This document shows, one piece after another, positions 8,837-17,859 of a stretch of DNA of 64,000 nt (positions within the stretch are counted from its first letter, which is position 1; the number at the start of each line of letters is the position of its first letter). The stretch lies in contig CAKRRD010000005.1 in NCBI GenBank assembly GCA_934394815.1, positions 1-64,000 on the forward strand, in the 5' to 3' direction. The notes below the pieces were generated by a model. That model was not told the DNA's origin and ran no database searches. It saw only the letters and a list, made by a program, of their open reading frames with translations. Source of the DNA: an uncultured Acetatifactor sp. (GTDB lineage: Bacteria; Bacillota; Clostridia; Lachnospirales; Lachnospiraceae). A program made the position numbers and the translations under genes.

Positions 8837-9229
8837 ATGGACAAATATTTATATAAATTACACATAAAGGGGATCCAGCACATCGGGATCCCCACACAGA
8901 AATATCAGGAAACCCTGGATTTCTACCGTTCTCTGGGATTCGAGATCATAAATCAGGAGAATTATCAGGGACACAGAGTGGCTTTCCTGAGAATCCACAA
9001 CGTGATGCTGGAGGTGTACGAAAGTGAGACTATCGCAAACGCCACGGGCAGCATCGATCATATCGCATTATCCGTGGAGAAGGTGGATCAACTGTTCCGT
9101 GAAATGCAGGGAGTATACCGGCTCCTCAGCACGGAAGTGGAGCAGCTTCCATACTGGAAATCCGGTATCCGGTTTTTCAAGGTGGAAGGACCCAATCATG
9201 AAGTGATCGAACTGTGTGAGATGCTGTGA
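8837..9229 (+). CDS. VOC (glyoxalase/bleomycin resistance) superfamily protein
   Basis: A 130-residue single-domain metalloprotein of the vicinal oxygen chelate fold. It has paired beta-alpha-beta-beta-beta modules, opening GIQHIGIPTQKYQETLDFY and closing with FFKVEGPNHEVIELCE; the His, Glu and second His/Glu positions typical of the metal site are visible (H at IQHIG, E at MLEVYE, H at IDHIA, E at VIELCE). It lies 12 bases after the glucosidase and before the sugar kinase. Its reaction is unknown; it could detoxify an aldehyde by-product or act on a sugar intermediate. Confidence 0.8.
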   Translation: MDKYLYKLHIKGIQHIGIPTQKYQETLDFYRSLGFEIINQENYQGHRVAFLRIHNVMLEVYESETIANATGSIDHIALSVEKVDQLFREMQGVYRLLSTEVEQLPYWKSGIRFFKVEGPNHEVIELCEML

Positions 9230-9270
9230 TCAGATTGAAATTATATTTTTAATGTAGGAGATGCCACAGT

Positions 9271-10236
9271 ATGAAGAAAGATCTGGATGTAGCAGCACTT
9301 GGAGAAGTATTAATTGATTTTACCACAGCAGGGGATTCCGGACAGAAGCCTATGCTGTTTGAAGCCAATCCGGGAGGGGCACCCTGCAATGTGCTGGCTA
9401 TGTTAAGAAAACTGGATAAACACGTCGCATTTATTGGTAAAGTCGGGAAAGATATGTTTGGGGATTTCCTGGAAAATACGATCCGGAGTAAAGGAATATT
9501 AACCGACGGACTGGTGAAGGATGCCGGTATCCCTACAACGCTTGCCTTTGTACATACGGCAGCAGATGGAGAGAGAGAATTCTCTTTTTATCGCAATCCC
9601 GGTGCTGACATGATGCTTGGGAAAGAAGAAGTGGACGGAGAACTGATAAAAAGATCCAGAATTTTCCATTATGGTTCCTTGTCCATGACTCATGATAAAA
9701 ATTTTGAAGCAATACAGTATGCCATTCAGGTGGCAAAAGACAATGGCTGTCTGATCTCCTTTGATCCCAATCTGCGACTTTCCCTGTGGAAGACACCGGA
9801 AGAAGCCAGAAAACGAATCCTGTATGGGATGAAGCAATGTGATATCATGAAAATATCGGAAGAGGAAGTTGCCTTTGTATCGGAACGGGAAAGCCTGGAG
9901 GAAGGTGTTTCCTTTATCCGGGACAACTCTGACATAAAAATATTGTTTGTTACATTGGGGAATAAGGGCAGCATAGCATATTATAAGAATGAGAAAATAT
10001 ATTGCGGGGGAATCCATCAGGAGCATGTCGTTGATACGACCGGAGCCGGAGATACCTTCTGTGGGGCAGTATTAAGCCGGATTCTGGAATTAGGGACAGA
10101 TGACCTGACAGAGAAGGAGATCCGGGAGATGCTTTTATTTGCAAATGCTGCCGCATCCATCGTTGTTACCAGAAAAGGTGCGTTGTGCGCTATGCCGGAG
10201 CCGGAAGAGATCCGGGCGGCCTCGTTCCTTAATTGA
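9271..10236 (+). CDS. PfkB-family carbohydrate kinase (fructokinase-like)
   Basis: A 321-residue ribokinase-fold kinase that would phosphorylate a free sugar in the cytoplasm. PfkB signature 1 region GGAPCNVLAMLRKL (about residues 35-48) and signature 2 DTTGAGDTFCGAVL (about 251-264) with the catalytic Asp in GAGD are intact. Fructokinases of this type often sit in sucrose-utilisation loci. Here it closes the LacI/ABC/GH13 operon, so it probably traps fructose released by the glucosidase. A different ketose or 2-keto-3-deoxygluconate cannot be excluded from sequence alone. Confidence 0.85.
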   Translation: MKKDLDVAALGEVLIDFTTAGDSGQKPMLFEANPGGAPCNVLAMLRKLDKHVAFIGKVGKDMFGDFLENTIRSKGILTDGLVKDAGIPTTLAFVHTAADGEREFSFYRNPGADMMLGKEEVDGELIKRSRIFHYGSLSMTHDKNFEAIQYAIQVAKDNGCLISFDPNLRLSLWKTPEEARKRILYGMKQCDIMKISEEEVAFVSERESLEEGVSFIRDNSDIKILFVTLGNKGSIAYYKNEKIYCGGIHQEHVVDTTGAGDTFCGAVLSRILELGTDDLTEKEIREMLLFANAAASIVVTRKGALCAMPEPEEIRAASFLN

Positions 10237-10295
10237 CAAAGTCCTGTAAAATAGGTAAGCTATATTTGTAAAATGATACGTGGAGGTATCGCATT

Positions 10296-11999
10296 ATGGC
10301 TGAAATGAATCCTGGACAAACATGGGAGTGTGAACAGAAGCTCCCGCTGCCTATTGGTGTGTCTAACTATTGTCTTGCGGCTTCAGAGTACTATTACATC
10401 GACAAGACGATGATGATAAAAGACTTTATTGATGAACGCCCCATGGTAACACTTTTCACCCGCCCCCGGCGTTTTGGTAAGACACTCAATATGGATATGC
10501 TGCGCACTTATTTTGAAAGAAGTGATAGAGATACTTCGGTGTATTTCCGGGATAAAAAAATATGGTCCTGCGGACAAAAGTATAGAGATTATCAGGGCAG
10601 ATATCCGGTGATCTTTCTGACTTTCAAGGACGTGAAGTTTGACACATGGGAAGAGACCTTTGCGGCACTTCGTGATATTTTTGCAAAAGAGGCACAGCGG
10701 CATAAAGAGTTACAGAGCAGTGAAAAATGTGACGGATACAGCAGAAAAGTCTATGAAAGGCTGGTCAATGGCAGTGCAACAGAGGTGGAATTATCTTCGG
10801 CACTCCTTGATCTGTCCGCAATGCTTCACAGCCATTATGATGTTGCGCCGGTTATCATCATTGATGAGTATGATACTCCAATTCAACAAGGGCACAGTGA
10901 GGACTATTACGACAAGATTATCCGGTTTATGCGGAATCTTTTTTCCGGAGGTTTTAAGGACAACAGTCATCTGTCATTTGGGTTTCTCACCGGTATTTTA
11001 CGGGTGGCCAAAGAGAGTATTTTTAGTGGAATGAACAACCTGTCTATTAATTCTGTGCTGGACAACAAATACAGCGCTTACTTCGGTTTTACGGCAGACG
11101 AGGTCCGGGAGATGGCAGCATATTACGGCGCTGCAGATAAATATGACGAAATATGTCAGTGGTATGATGGATATCTCTTTGGAAAGACAGAAATTTTCAA
11201 TCCCTGGTCGGTGGTCAGTTATTTTAGCAACAAATGTGAACCGAGACCCTTCTGGGTATCTACGGGAAGTAACGATGTCATTGGTGAAGTACTTGCAGTG
11301 GCAGACAATGAGATATATGACCGTCTCACTTCTCTGGTCAATGGTGAAACGTTTACCACATTTATTGATACGGATGTGATCTATCCACAGATCAAAAGCA
11401 ATCCATCGACTATTTATAGCTTTCTGCTTATGACTGGATATTTAAAAGTGTTGAATACAACCCTTTCTTTCAATGGGGATTTCCTATGTGAGGTTGCGTT
11501 GCCAAACCGTGAGATTTCTCTGGTATATAATAAAGAGATTCTGCAACGGATGGAAAACATAATTCCACAGGCCACAGCCATTTCGATTCAGGAGGCCGCT
11601 TTTTCAGGTGATCATAAACGGCTGAAATCGCAGCTCCAAATGTTACTGACGCAGTCAGTGAGTTTTTTCGATACTGCCGGAGAGAATTTTTATCATGGGT
11701 TTATGCTGGGACTGTGTGCATTGATGAGTGGAACTTTTGTGACGTCTAACAGGGAGTCCGGTGATGGTCGGTATGATATTCAGTTAAAACCTATCCGCAG
11801 GGGGTTGCCAGGTATATTGATTGAACTGAAAGCCGGGAAAAACTGCAGTGATGAAGAATTGAAAAATATGTCCGAGGCCGCATTGAAGCAGATTGCGGAT
11901 AAAAAATATGATACAGAGATGAAGAATGCCGGGATTCAGACAATCTATAAGTATGGAGTGGCTTTCAGTGGGAAAGTCGTGGAAGTAGCGGTCGAATAG
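10296..11999 (+). CDS. AAA-ATPase-like / PD-(D/E)XK nuclease family protein
   Basis: A 567-residue member of the large family with an N-terminal AAA-like ATPase domain (PF09820 type) and a C-terminal PD-(D/E)XK domain (PF08011 type). Visible features are YYIDKTMMIKDFI, the P-loop-like RPRRFGKTL (about residues 56-64), a Walker B-like VIIIDEYDTPI (about 187-197), and the nuclease motif RYDIQL...GILIELKAG (about 492-515). These genes are abundant in gut Clostridia and Bacteroides and are often near mobile or decayed DNA; their function is unknown. Here the gene lies between an intact sugar operon and a GH88 locus missing its front, consistent with an insertion/deletion event. A terminator follows at 12052-12081. 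Confidence 0.85.
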   Translation: MAEMNPGQTWECEQKLPLPIGVSNYCLAASEYYYIDKTMMIKDFIDERPMVTLFTRPRRFGKTLNMDMLRTYFERSDRDTSVYFRDKKIWSCGQKYRDYQGRYPVIFLTFKDVKFDTWEETFAALRDIFAKEAQRHKELQSSEKCDGYSRKVYERLVNGSATEVELSSALLDLSAMLHSHYDVAPVIIIDEYDTPIQQGHSEDYYDKIIRFMRNLFSGGFKDNSHLSFGFLTGILRVAKESIFSGMNNLSINSVLDNKYSAYFGFTADEVREMAAYYGAADKYDEICQWYDGYLFGKTEIFNPWSVVSYFSNKCEPRPFWVSTGSNDVIGEVLAVADNEIYDRLTSLVNGETFTTFIDTDVIYPQIKSNPSTIYSFLLMTGYLKVLNTTLSFNGDFLCEVALPNREISLVYNKEILQRMENIIPQATAISIQEAAFSGDHKRLKSQLQMLLTQSVSFFDTAGENFYHGFMLGLCALMSGTFVTSNRESGDGRYDIQLKPIRRGLPGILIELKAGKNCSDEELKNMSEAALKQIADKKYDTEMKNAGIQTIYKYGVAFSGKVVEVAVE

Positions 12000-12051
12000 G
12001 AAATGGAGCTGACTACGGCAAATAACAAAACCGGAAGGATGATCCAAGAAA

Positions 12052-12081
12052 GGGTGCCAGATAAGCAGGCATCCTTTTTCT
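12052..12081 (+). terminator. Intrinsic terminator of the AAA/PD-(D/E)XK gene
   Basis: Stem GGGTGCC (12052-12058) with GGCATCC (12068-12074, one wobble) followed by TTTTT. Confidence 0.7.
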
Positions 12082-12116
12082 ATTGCTTTCAGAGGCTGTG
12101 ATGGTTACAATAATGT

Positions 12117-12839
12117 CATATAACCATTGACTGCCTGCTGAATATGCCGTTGCTGTTCTGGGCGACGGAGGTAACCGGCAGACAGGAATATCGTCAGAAA
12201 GCGGAGGCACATATCCGGACAGCTATGGATTGTGTGATCCGTCCTGACTGTTCCACGTATCATACCTATTTCTTTGACCCTGTGACCGGAAAGCCCGTAA
12301 AGGGGGTAACCCATCAGGGCAATCGTAACGGTTCGGCATGGAGCAGGGGACAGGCATGGGGGATCTACGGAAGTGCATTAAGCTATCGTTTTTTGAAGGA
12401 AGACCGCTATCTGACAATTTTCCGTAAGCTTACAGAATTTTTCCTGGAGCATCTGCCACAGGATCTGATCCCTTATTGGGATTTTGATTTTGATGACGGC
12501 AGTGAAGAACCCAGGGATTCCTCGGCAGCAGCCATTGCCGCGTGCGGAATGCTGGAAATGGCGAGACATCTTAAGGGTGAGGAAAGAGAATACTATGAAG
12601 CAATGGCAGGCAGGCTGCTGAAAGCCTTATGTACGCACTGCGCAGTGGAGGAGAACCGTGTGTGCAATGGATTGCTGCTGCATGGAACCTATGCGCGGGC
12701 AAGCAGGGAAAATCCCTGTACTGACAGAGGTGTAGACGAATGTAATACCTGGGGTGACTATTTTTACATGGAAGCACTGACCAGGGTTACCTCGGATTGG
12801 AAAGCATATTGGGATTATTGGGAGAGAGAGCATGAATGA
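12117..12839 (+). pseudogene. GH88 unsaturated glucuronyl/rhamnogalacturonyl hydrolase, N-terminus missing
   Basis: The C-terminal part of a GH88/GH105-type (alpha/alpha)6 barrel enzyme that hydrolyses unsaturated uronates from polysaccharide lyase products. Homologous-looking sequence begins upstream of the first ATG (12144), with IDCLLNMPLLFWA read from about 12126, and continues through GNRNGSAWSRGQAWGIYG, DSSAAAIAACGMLE and the terminal ECNTWGDYFYMEAL. Complete members are about 370-390 residues; roughly the first 150 are absent here. No ribosome binding site precedes 12144. Its end overlaps the next fragment (12832). I read this as the remains of a deleted uronate-degradation locus. Confidence 0.75.
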
Positions 12840-13008
12840 ACTGACGATAAAAGTATATGATGCAGATGGCAGGGAGATTGCAGCCCGCAATGTGATCGAC
12901 GGACTCTGTGCAAATCGTTTCCATGGTATCTGGCCGTACCAGTCCTGGGGGATTAACCGTCAGGAGGATGCGGTTCTTACGGTGGACTTCGGAATCCCTG
13001 CAAAATAA
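12832..13008 (+). pseudogene. Fragment of a carbohydrate-locus protein (58 residues)
   Basis: An open frame beginning ATGAATG at 12832, overlapping the GH88 stop, with GGGAGAGAGAGC just before it. The product contains RFHGIWPYQSWGINRQEDA and VLTVDFG, then stops abruptly. The coupling to GH88 and the beta-sandwich-like start suggest the N-terminus of a larger protein of the same polysaccharide locus whose remainder was deleted. The exact family is not recognised. Confidence 0.45.
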
Positions 13009-13091
13009 ATGATATAGCAGCGATAGCGCAGTCTGGAAGATCATCAGACAAGTTAATTTCATAAAATGACAAGCATTAATGAATTTATACG

Positions 13092-13128
13092 AAAAAACAG
13101 CCCGGATAACACCATCGGGCTGTTTTTT
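13092..13128. terminator. Strong bidirectional intrinsic terminator
   Basis: Perfect stem: AACAGCCCG (13096-13104) pairs with CGGGCTGTT (13115-13123), with A-run and T-run extensions on either side, so it can work on both strands. Confidence 0.85.
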
Positions 13129-13361
13129 TATGCAATATGTGGAAAAAATTTAGAACCTTCTTATGAGGTACCTCCTATGAAAGAGCGCAATTTCATCTAT
13201 AATGATTTCAGAGGAAGTCAGGTAAAATGATGCGGTTTATTGCTTTGAACCTGTCTCCATGGTATCATGGAACAGAAAACGGTTTCAGGTTGCTATAGGT
13301 GCAGCCGCAGTATGATGAATACAGTATTCTGACTGATTAATGTAAAAAAGAGGTAGATTTT
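13129..13361 (+). other. Intergenic leader of the GH13 gene
   Basis: Together with the terminator this is a 353-base gene-free stretch. It contains a 10-bp palindrome GAGGTACCTC at about 13167, and an inverted repeat AACCTG (13248-13253)/CAGGTT (13286-13291) enclosing a CCATG-GTAT-CATGG hairpin. These may form leader structure or protein sites. No open frame looks coding. Confidence 0.3.
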
Positions 13362-15080
13362 ATGGAATATTCCGCAATTCTCCATGATATGGATAAGAGA
13401 TTCTGCTATGCAATCGATAAGGATTTATTCGTGATACGTGTGCAGGTAAAAAAAGATGATATAAAAGAGATCATTCTTCATTATGAGGACAAGTATATAC
13501 CATTGGAATGGAAGGATACGCGAAGGACGATTCGGATGAAGAAGGTTGCCACCTCACAGTTTCATGACTATTATGAAGCACAGATTCAGATGCATTTGAT
13601 ATGTCTCCGCTATTATTTTGAATTTACGGATATGCAGGGAGAAAAGGTATATTACGGCAACTATGAGTTTAGCAGGGAATGTATTACAAACAGGGATAGA
13701 ATGTTCGACTGTCCACAAAACCTTCGTGAGGAGGAAATGTTTGAGGTGCCGGGGTGGGCAGCAAACAAGGTCGTGTATCAGATTTTTCCATCTCGCTTTG
13801 CAGCGTCACAGCCAATAGACAGGGAACTGTGGTATAAAGCACCCATTACATCTAAAGATAATCTGCATGGTGATCTCAGAGGAATTATGGATCATTTGGA
13901 TCATATTCAGAAGCTGGGAATAGACGTTGTGTATTTAACACCTATTTTTAAATCGGATTCCTGCCATAAATATGATACCACGGATTATTATCAGATTGAT
14001 CCTTCCTTCGGAACAACGGAGGATCTTAAGGAACTGGTGAAAAAAGCGCATGAGTGTGGAATGAAAGTAGTGATGGATGCGGTATTTAACCATACAGGAA
14101 GGGATTTTTTTGCATTTAAGGATATCATGGAAAAAGAAGAAAAATCCAGATATCTGGACTGGTATTTTATCGAGAAATTTCCACTGAAAGGGGAAAAAGG
14201 AGAAGCTCCTAACTTCAAATGTTTCGGTTATTATGATGGAATGCCAAAATTAAATCTGAAAAATCCGGAGGTTGAAAAATTCGTTACAGATGTTGCATGT
14301 TATTGGATTAAGGAATGCGATATTGATGGATGGAGAATGGATGTAGGTGACGAAATCAGTCATTTCTTCTGGAAGCGTTTTAGAAAGGCTGTTAAGGCGG
14401 TAAAAAAGGAGCTGCTGATCATTGGAGAAATCTGGCATTATGCAGGAGATTTTCTGGAGGGAGATGAATGGGATACGGTCATGAACTATCCATTTTACCT
14501 GAATCTCATAGATCTGCTTGCAGATGAAAAAATCAATGTCAGCCAGTTTGTACAGAATCTTGGATATTTGAAGGGGCGCTTAAACAAAAAATGTTATCCT
14601 CTTATGTGGAATCTGATCGACAGCCATGATACAGCAAGATTTTTACATCTATGTAATGATAATAAGAAAAAGCAGCATCTGGCAGCAGCTTTTCAATTAT
14701 TATTACCGGGAATGCCTATGATTTATTACGGAGATGAATTTGCGATGCCAGGAGCAAATGATCCGGATTGCAGACGTGGCATGTACTGGGATGAAGCATA
14801 CCAGGATAAAGAGATGTTTGAATGGTATAAGCAGTTGCTGAAGGTGCGAAAAAACCATGCATGTATTGTAGAAGGTGAACCGATGGAAATAGCTGCGAGG
14901 GACGAGGAAGAGACGATCATTCTGACCAGAAAAAATGGTGAAGAGACACTTGCTTTGATCTTCAACTGCAGCAGCAGCGCAAAGGTGTTTAATGAGTATG
15001 CGCAAAAATATGATTTACTTAGAGAGAGTCCCTTTGATGGAAAAATAGAAGGGTTTGATGCCACTGTAATAGTACTTTAA
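13362..15080 (+). CDS. GH13 neopullulanase/cyclomaltodextrinase-like alpha-glycosidase
   Basis: A 572-residue cytoplasmic maltodextrin-degrading enzyme of the GH13_20 kind. An N-terminal CBM34-like beta domain (about 1-120) precedes the catalytic barrel, where VVYQIFPSRF opens the domain. Conserved regions are VVMDAVFNHTG, GWRMDVGDE with the nucleophile Asp327, IIGEIW with acid/base Glu356, and DSHDTARF with Asp423, all intact. A C-terminal beta domain follows. There is no signal peptide, so the substrates are imported alpha-1,4/1,6 oligosaccharides or cyclodextrins. It is preceded by GAGGTAG; the MATE transporter gene follows at 15147. Confidence 0.88.
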   Translation: MEYSAILHDMDKRFCYAIDKDLFVIRVQVKKDDIKEIILHYEDKYIPLEWKDTRRTIRMKKVATSQFHDYYEAQIQMHLICLRYYFEFTDMQGEKVYYGNYEFSRECITNRDRMFDCPQNLREEEMFEVPGWAANKVVYQIFPSRFAASQPIDRELWYKAPITSKDNLHGDLRGIMDHLDHIQKLGIDVVYLTPIFKSDSCHKYDTTDYYQIDPSFGTTEDLKELVKKAHECGMKVVMDAVFNHTGRDFFAFKDIMEKEEKSRYLDWYFIEKFPLKGEKGEAPNFKCFGYYDGMPKLNLKNPEVEKFVTDVACYWIKECDIDGWRMDVGDEISHFFWKRFRKAVKAVKKELLIIGEIWHYAGDFLEGDEWDTVMNYPFYLNLIDLLADEKINVSQFVQNLGYLKGRLNKKCYPLMWNLIDSHDTARFLHLCNDNKKKQHLAAAFQLLLPGMPMIYYGDEFAMPGANDPDCRRGMYWDEAYQDKEMFEWYKQLLKVRKNHACIVEGEPMEIAARDEEETIILTRKNGEETLALIFNCSSSAKVFNEYAQKYDLLRESPFDGKIEGFDATVIVL

Positions 15081-15146
15081 GAAATATGAGAGATGTCAAG
15101 AAAAACAACGGCTGGGAAAAAGCAGGAATTTAGGAGGAATAAAATA

Positions 15147-16475
15147 ATGTCAAAAGATGAATATCTGATCACAGATGCCCCGCTTAAAGCACTGACTGTT
15201 TTTGCAATGCCGATGATTCTGGGCAGCTTTTTTCAACAGGTATATAATATGGCTGATTCCATCATTGTCGGTCAGTATGTTGGTTCCTCTGCACTTGCGG
15301 CTGTCGGCGCCTGCGCTGCGCTTACGAATGTATTTATTTGTGTGGCACTCGGAGCCGGCGTCGGTGCAGGCGTGCTGGTGAGCCGCTATTTTGGGGCCAG
15401 AGAATATGGAAAAATGAAAACTATTGTGTCGACATCCCTGATCAGCTTTCTGATTTTAAGCATACTTCTTGGAGTATTCGGCTTTCGTTTTTCCCATCCG
15501 ATGATGAGCCTTTTACAGACACCTGCTGATATACTGGAGGAAGCAGTATTGTATCTGCGGATATATTTTGCAGGCTTTCCGTTTTTGTTTATGTATAATA
15601 TCCTTTCAACGATGTTCACCTCAATCGGGGAATCAAAGATTCCGTTGGGTCTTCTGATATTTTCTTCTATTTTGAATATTATTATGGACCTTTGGATGGT
15701 GGCAGGACTTGGTCTGGGTGTGTTTGGTGCAGCCCTTGCAACTTTGATTGCACAGGGCATTTCCGCAGTATTTTCACTCTTGATCTTTTTTTACCGGATG
15801 CGCCAATATAAGAGTACCTTTCACTGGTTTGACGGCCAGGAGTTACATTACATGCTGCGGATTGCCATACCGTCAGTTCTCCAGCAGTCCACAGTGTCAA
15901 TAGGTATGATGATCGTACAGGCAGTTGTAAACCCATTTGGTACGCAGGCACTTGCGGGCTATTCGGCAACAATGCGAGTGGAGAACGTTTTCTCACTGAT
16001 ATTTGTATCCATCGGCAATGCCGTCTCGCCGTATGTGTCTCAGAACCTTGGCGCTCAGAAAATCGAGCGTATCAAAAAAGGGTATCACGCGGCACTGGTG
16101 TTAGATTTATGCTTTGCAGTCCTGGCTTTTATAATCATTGAAACACTGCATACCCAGATTTCTTCATTATTTCTGGGAAAAGACGGAACTGCTTTCGCAT
16201 ATCAGGTATCCGGGGATTACATGAGATGGCTTGGCTATTTCTTTATTTTCATGGGCATTAAGATGGCGACAGATGGAGTTCTGCGTGGACTTGGAATCAT
16301 GCGGCCATTTCTTATAGCTAATATGGTAAACCTTGCAATCCGTTTGTCGGTTGCTTTGATTTTTGCACCGCGTTTTGGCATCGCGTTTGTCTGGCTTGCC
16401 GTACCGGCAGGGTGGCTGGCAAACTTTCTGATTTCCTATGCCGCACTCAGAAAATCAAATATAAATTCTTTATAG
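15147..16475 (+). CDS. MATE family multidrug/toxin extrusion transporter
   Basis: A polytopic exporter of about 443 residues with twelve predicted helices in two homologous halves. The typical opening APLKALTVFAMPMILGSFFQQVYNMADSIIVGQYVG is seen. The start at 15147 is preferred because AGGAGG (15132-15137) precedes it; the earlier in-frame ATG at 15093 adds a charged 18-residue extension without a binding site. It belongs to the NorM/DinF-like branch that uses Na+ or H+ gradients. Substrate unknown. Confidence 0.9.
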   Translation: MSKDEYLITDAPLKALTVFAMPMILGSFFQQVYNMADSIIVGQYVGSSALAAVGACAALTNVFICVALGAGVGAGVLVSRYFGAREYGKMKTIVSTSLISFLILSILLGVFGFRFSHPMMSLLQTPADILEEAVLYLRIYFAGFPFLFMYNILSTMFTSIGESKIPLGLLIFSSILNIIMDLWMVAGLGLGVFGAALATLIAQGISAVFSLLIFFYRMRQYKSTFHWFDGQELHYMLRIAIPSVLQQSTVSIGMMIVQAVVNPFGTQALAGYSATMRVENVFSLIFVSIGNAVSPYVSQNLGAQKIERIKKGYHAALVLDLCFAVLAFIIIETLHTQISSLFLGKDGTAFAYQVSGDYMRWLGYFFIFMGIKMATDGVLRGLGIMRPFLIANMVNLAIRLSVALIFAPRFGIAFVWLAVPAGWLANFLISYAALRKSNINSL

Positions 16476-16476
16476 A

Positions 16477-16818
16477 GTTATTGACAGTACGGAAGCAATT
16501 TTTGATGCAGCATATCTGACTTTTGATCTGATCGCAGCTATGTTATTTTTCATTTTTTCACAGGGAAAGATCTTATTTATCCTGTACGGAATATTAACGC
16601 TGACGCTTTGCGGAGGGGATGCTTTTCATCTGGTACCCAGAATCATCCGGGCAGTACGCGGAAGTAATGATAAAATAAAGAGACAGCTGGGAATCGGATT
16701 GCAGGTATCCTCTATTACCATGACAGTATTTTATATTCTTTTGATGTATATCTGGAAATTTACCTTCCCGGAATTAGAGATACCGGTAATTTTGGAGGCT
16801 GTTATTTTAAAAACGTGA
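16477..16818 (+). pseudogene. Truncated multi-helix membrane protein
   Basis: The frame is open from about 16477 with protein-like sequence (DSTEAIFDAAYLTFDLIAAM) before the first ATG at 16540, but has no start codon or binding site of its own. It continues through CGGDAFHLVPRIIRAVRGSND and SSITMTVFYILLMYIW, then ends early. I believe this is an internal piece of a larger conserved Firmicute membrane protein (several helices), with start and end lost. Function unknown. Confidence 0.5.
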
Positions 16819-16879
16819 TCTTGGATTCTATGGCAAAGGAGCAGTCGGGGAACAGTATGGATGACCGGTAAAGGTGTTC

Positions 16880-16910
16880 ACAATTTGGCACTTTGGGATA
16901 CAATTTGGCA
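16880..16910. repeat. Direct repeat ACAATTTGGCA x2
   Basis: Two identical 11-mers at 16880-16890 and 16900-16910, one per 20 bases, just upstream of the predicted promoter of the duplicated lipoprotein gene. They may be a regulator site. Confidence 0.45.
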
Positions 16911-16917
16911 GAAAGTA

Positions 16918-16946
16918 TTGTTTTTTGCAGTTAAAGCATGTAATAT
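16918..16946 (+). promoter_or_regulatory. Predicted promoter of the duplicated lipoprotein gene
   Basis: TTGTTT (16918-16923), a 17-base spacer, TAATAT (16941-16946). The leader is about 40 bases and holds AAGGAG before the ATG. Confidence 0.5.
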
Positions 16947-16994
16947 ATTAACATACCGTAGAAGGCGGGAGTAATCAAAAAGGAGAAAAATATT

Positions 16995-17699
16995 ATGAAG
17001 AAGAAATTATTAGCAGTATTGTTAACAGGTGTTATGGCAATGTCCATGCTTACCGCATGCGGCGGTTCTGATGAGACCACCACAGGTGCAGCAACCGAAG
17101 ATGTTTCCGTAGCTTCCACAGTTTCCACCGATGGAGAAATGTGTTCCGATGAGACCTTCTCCATTTTACAGGACAATTATGCAACCATGACGGATGCATA
17201 CAATGCGGTAAAGGATCTTTATGAGAATGACGGAATCGCAGCAGATGAGGCTATTGAAGATGTTATGAACCAGGCTGCTGACATTATCAACCAGATGGGT
17301 GAAATTTCTCAGGATTCCATTACCGAGGAGGATGCAGTTACTCTGAATTCTGCAATGGCTGACATTCTGGATGCGTTGTCTTCCGTTGTTGATGGCATGA
17401 CCATGACCGAAGGCGGTGAGGAAGCTGCTTCCGAGGCATGTTCCGATGAGACCTTCGCTGTTTTACAGGAAAACTACAGCACCTTATCCGGAGTATATGA
17501 CACTGTAGAAGCTGCTTACCTGTCCGATGAAATTGAGCAGAATGACGAAATCGAAGAGGCACTTACCCAGACACAGGATATTATGGCACAGATGGGTGAG
17601 ATTTCCCAGGATTCCATTACCGAAGAAGATGCAGTAGTATTAAATGATGCTATGCTTTCCTTACTTGAGGTACTGGGTGCAGTCGTTGATGCAATGTAA
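16995..17699 (+). CDS. Lipoprotein with internal tandem duplication
   Basis: A 234-residue acidic surface lipoprotein of unknown function. The N-terminus is a signal with lipobox MLTAC (Cys about residue 22). After a Thr/Ser-rich linker come two repeats of about 85-90 residues (roughly 48-137 and 146-234), each opening with CSDETF. They share an identical 16-residue block QMGEISQDSITEEDAV. Each repeat is probably a helical bundle. One Cys per repeat could form a disulfide or anchor. It is monocistronic, with its own promoter and terminator. Confidence 0.8.
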   Translation: MKKKLLAVLLTGVMAMSMLTACGGSDETTTGAATEDVSVASTVSTDGEMCSDETFSILQDNYATMTDAYNAVKDLYENDGIAADEAIEDVMNQAADIINQMGEISQDSITEEDAVTLNSAMADILDALSSVVDGMTMTEGGEEAASEACSDETFAVLQENYSTLSGVYDTVEAAYLSDEIEQNDEIEEALTQTQDIMAQMGEISQDSITEEDAVVLNDAMLSLLEVLGAVVDAM

Positions 17700-17730
17700 T
17701 TTCACAGTTCTTCTGTAAGCTACGTGATAC

Positions 17731-17757
17731 AAAAGGGAGTAATCATACTCCCTTTTT
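17731..17757 (+). terminator. Intrinsic terminator after the duplicated lipoprotein gene
   Basis: AAAAGGGAGTA pairs with TACTCCCTTTT across a short loop, ending in a T run. Confidence 0.8.
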
Positions 17758-17859
17758 GTGTACAATGAGTTATGCTTATCAGCAGACAGATATCCTGCGA
17801 AGACGTGTGTAGAGTAGGATATTCTATAGATACACAGGAAAATGAGGAGGAAATATTTC

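Noticed and set aside
15093..15146. N-terminal extension of the MATE protein at 15 kb
   Set aside because: A strong AGGAGG precedes the ATG at 15147 and MATE proteins start close to the first helix.
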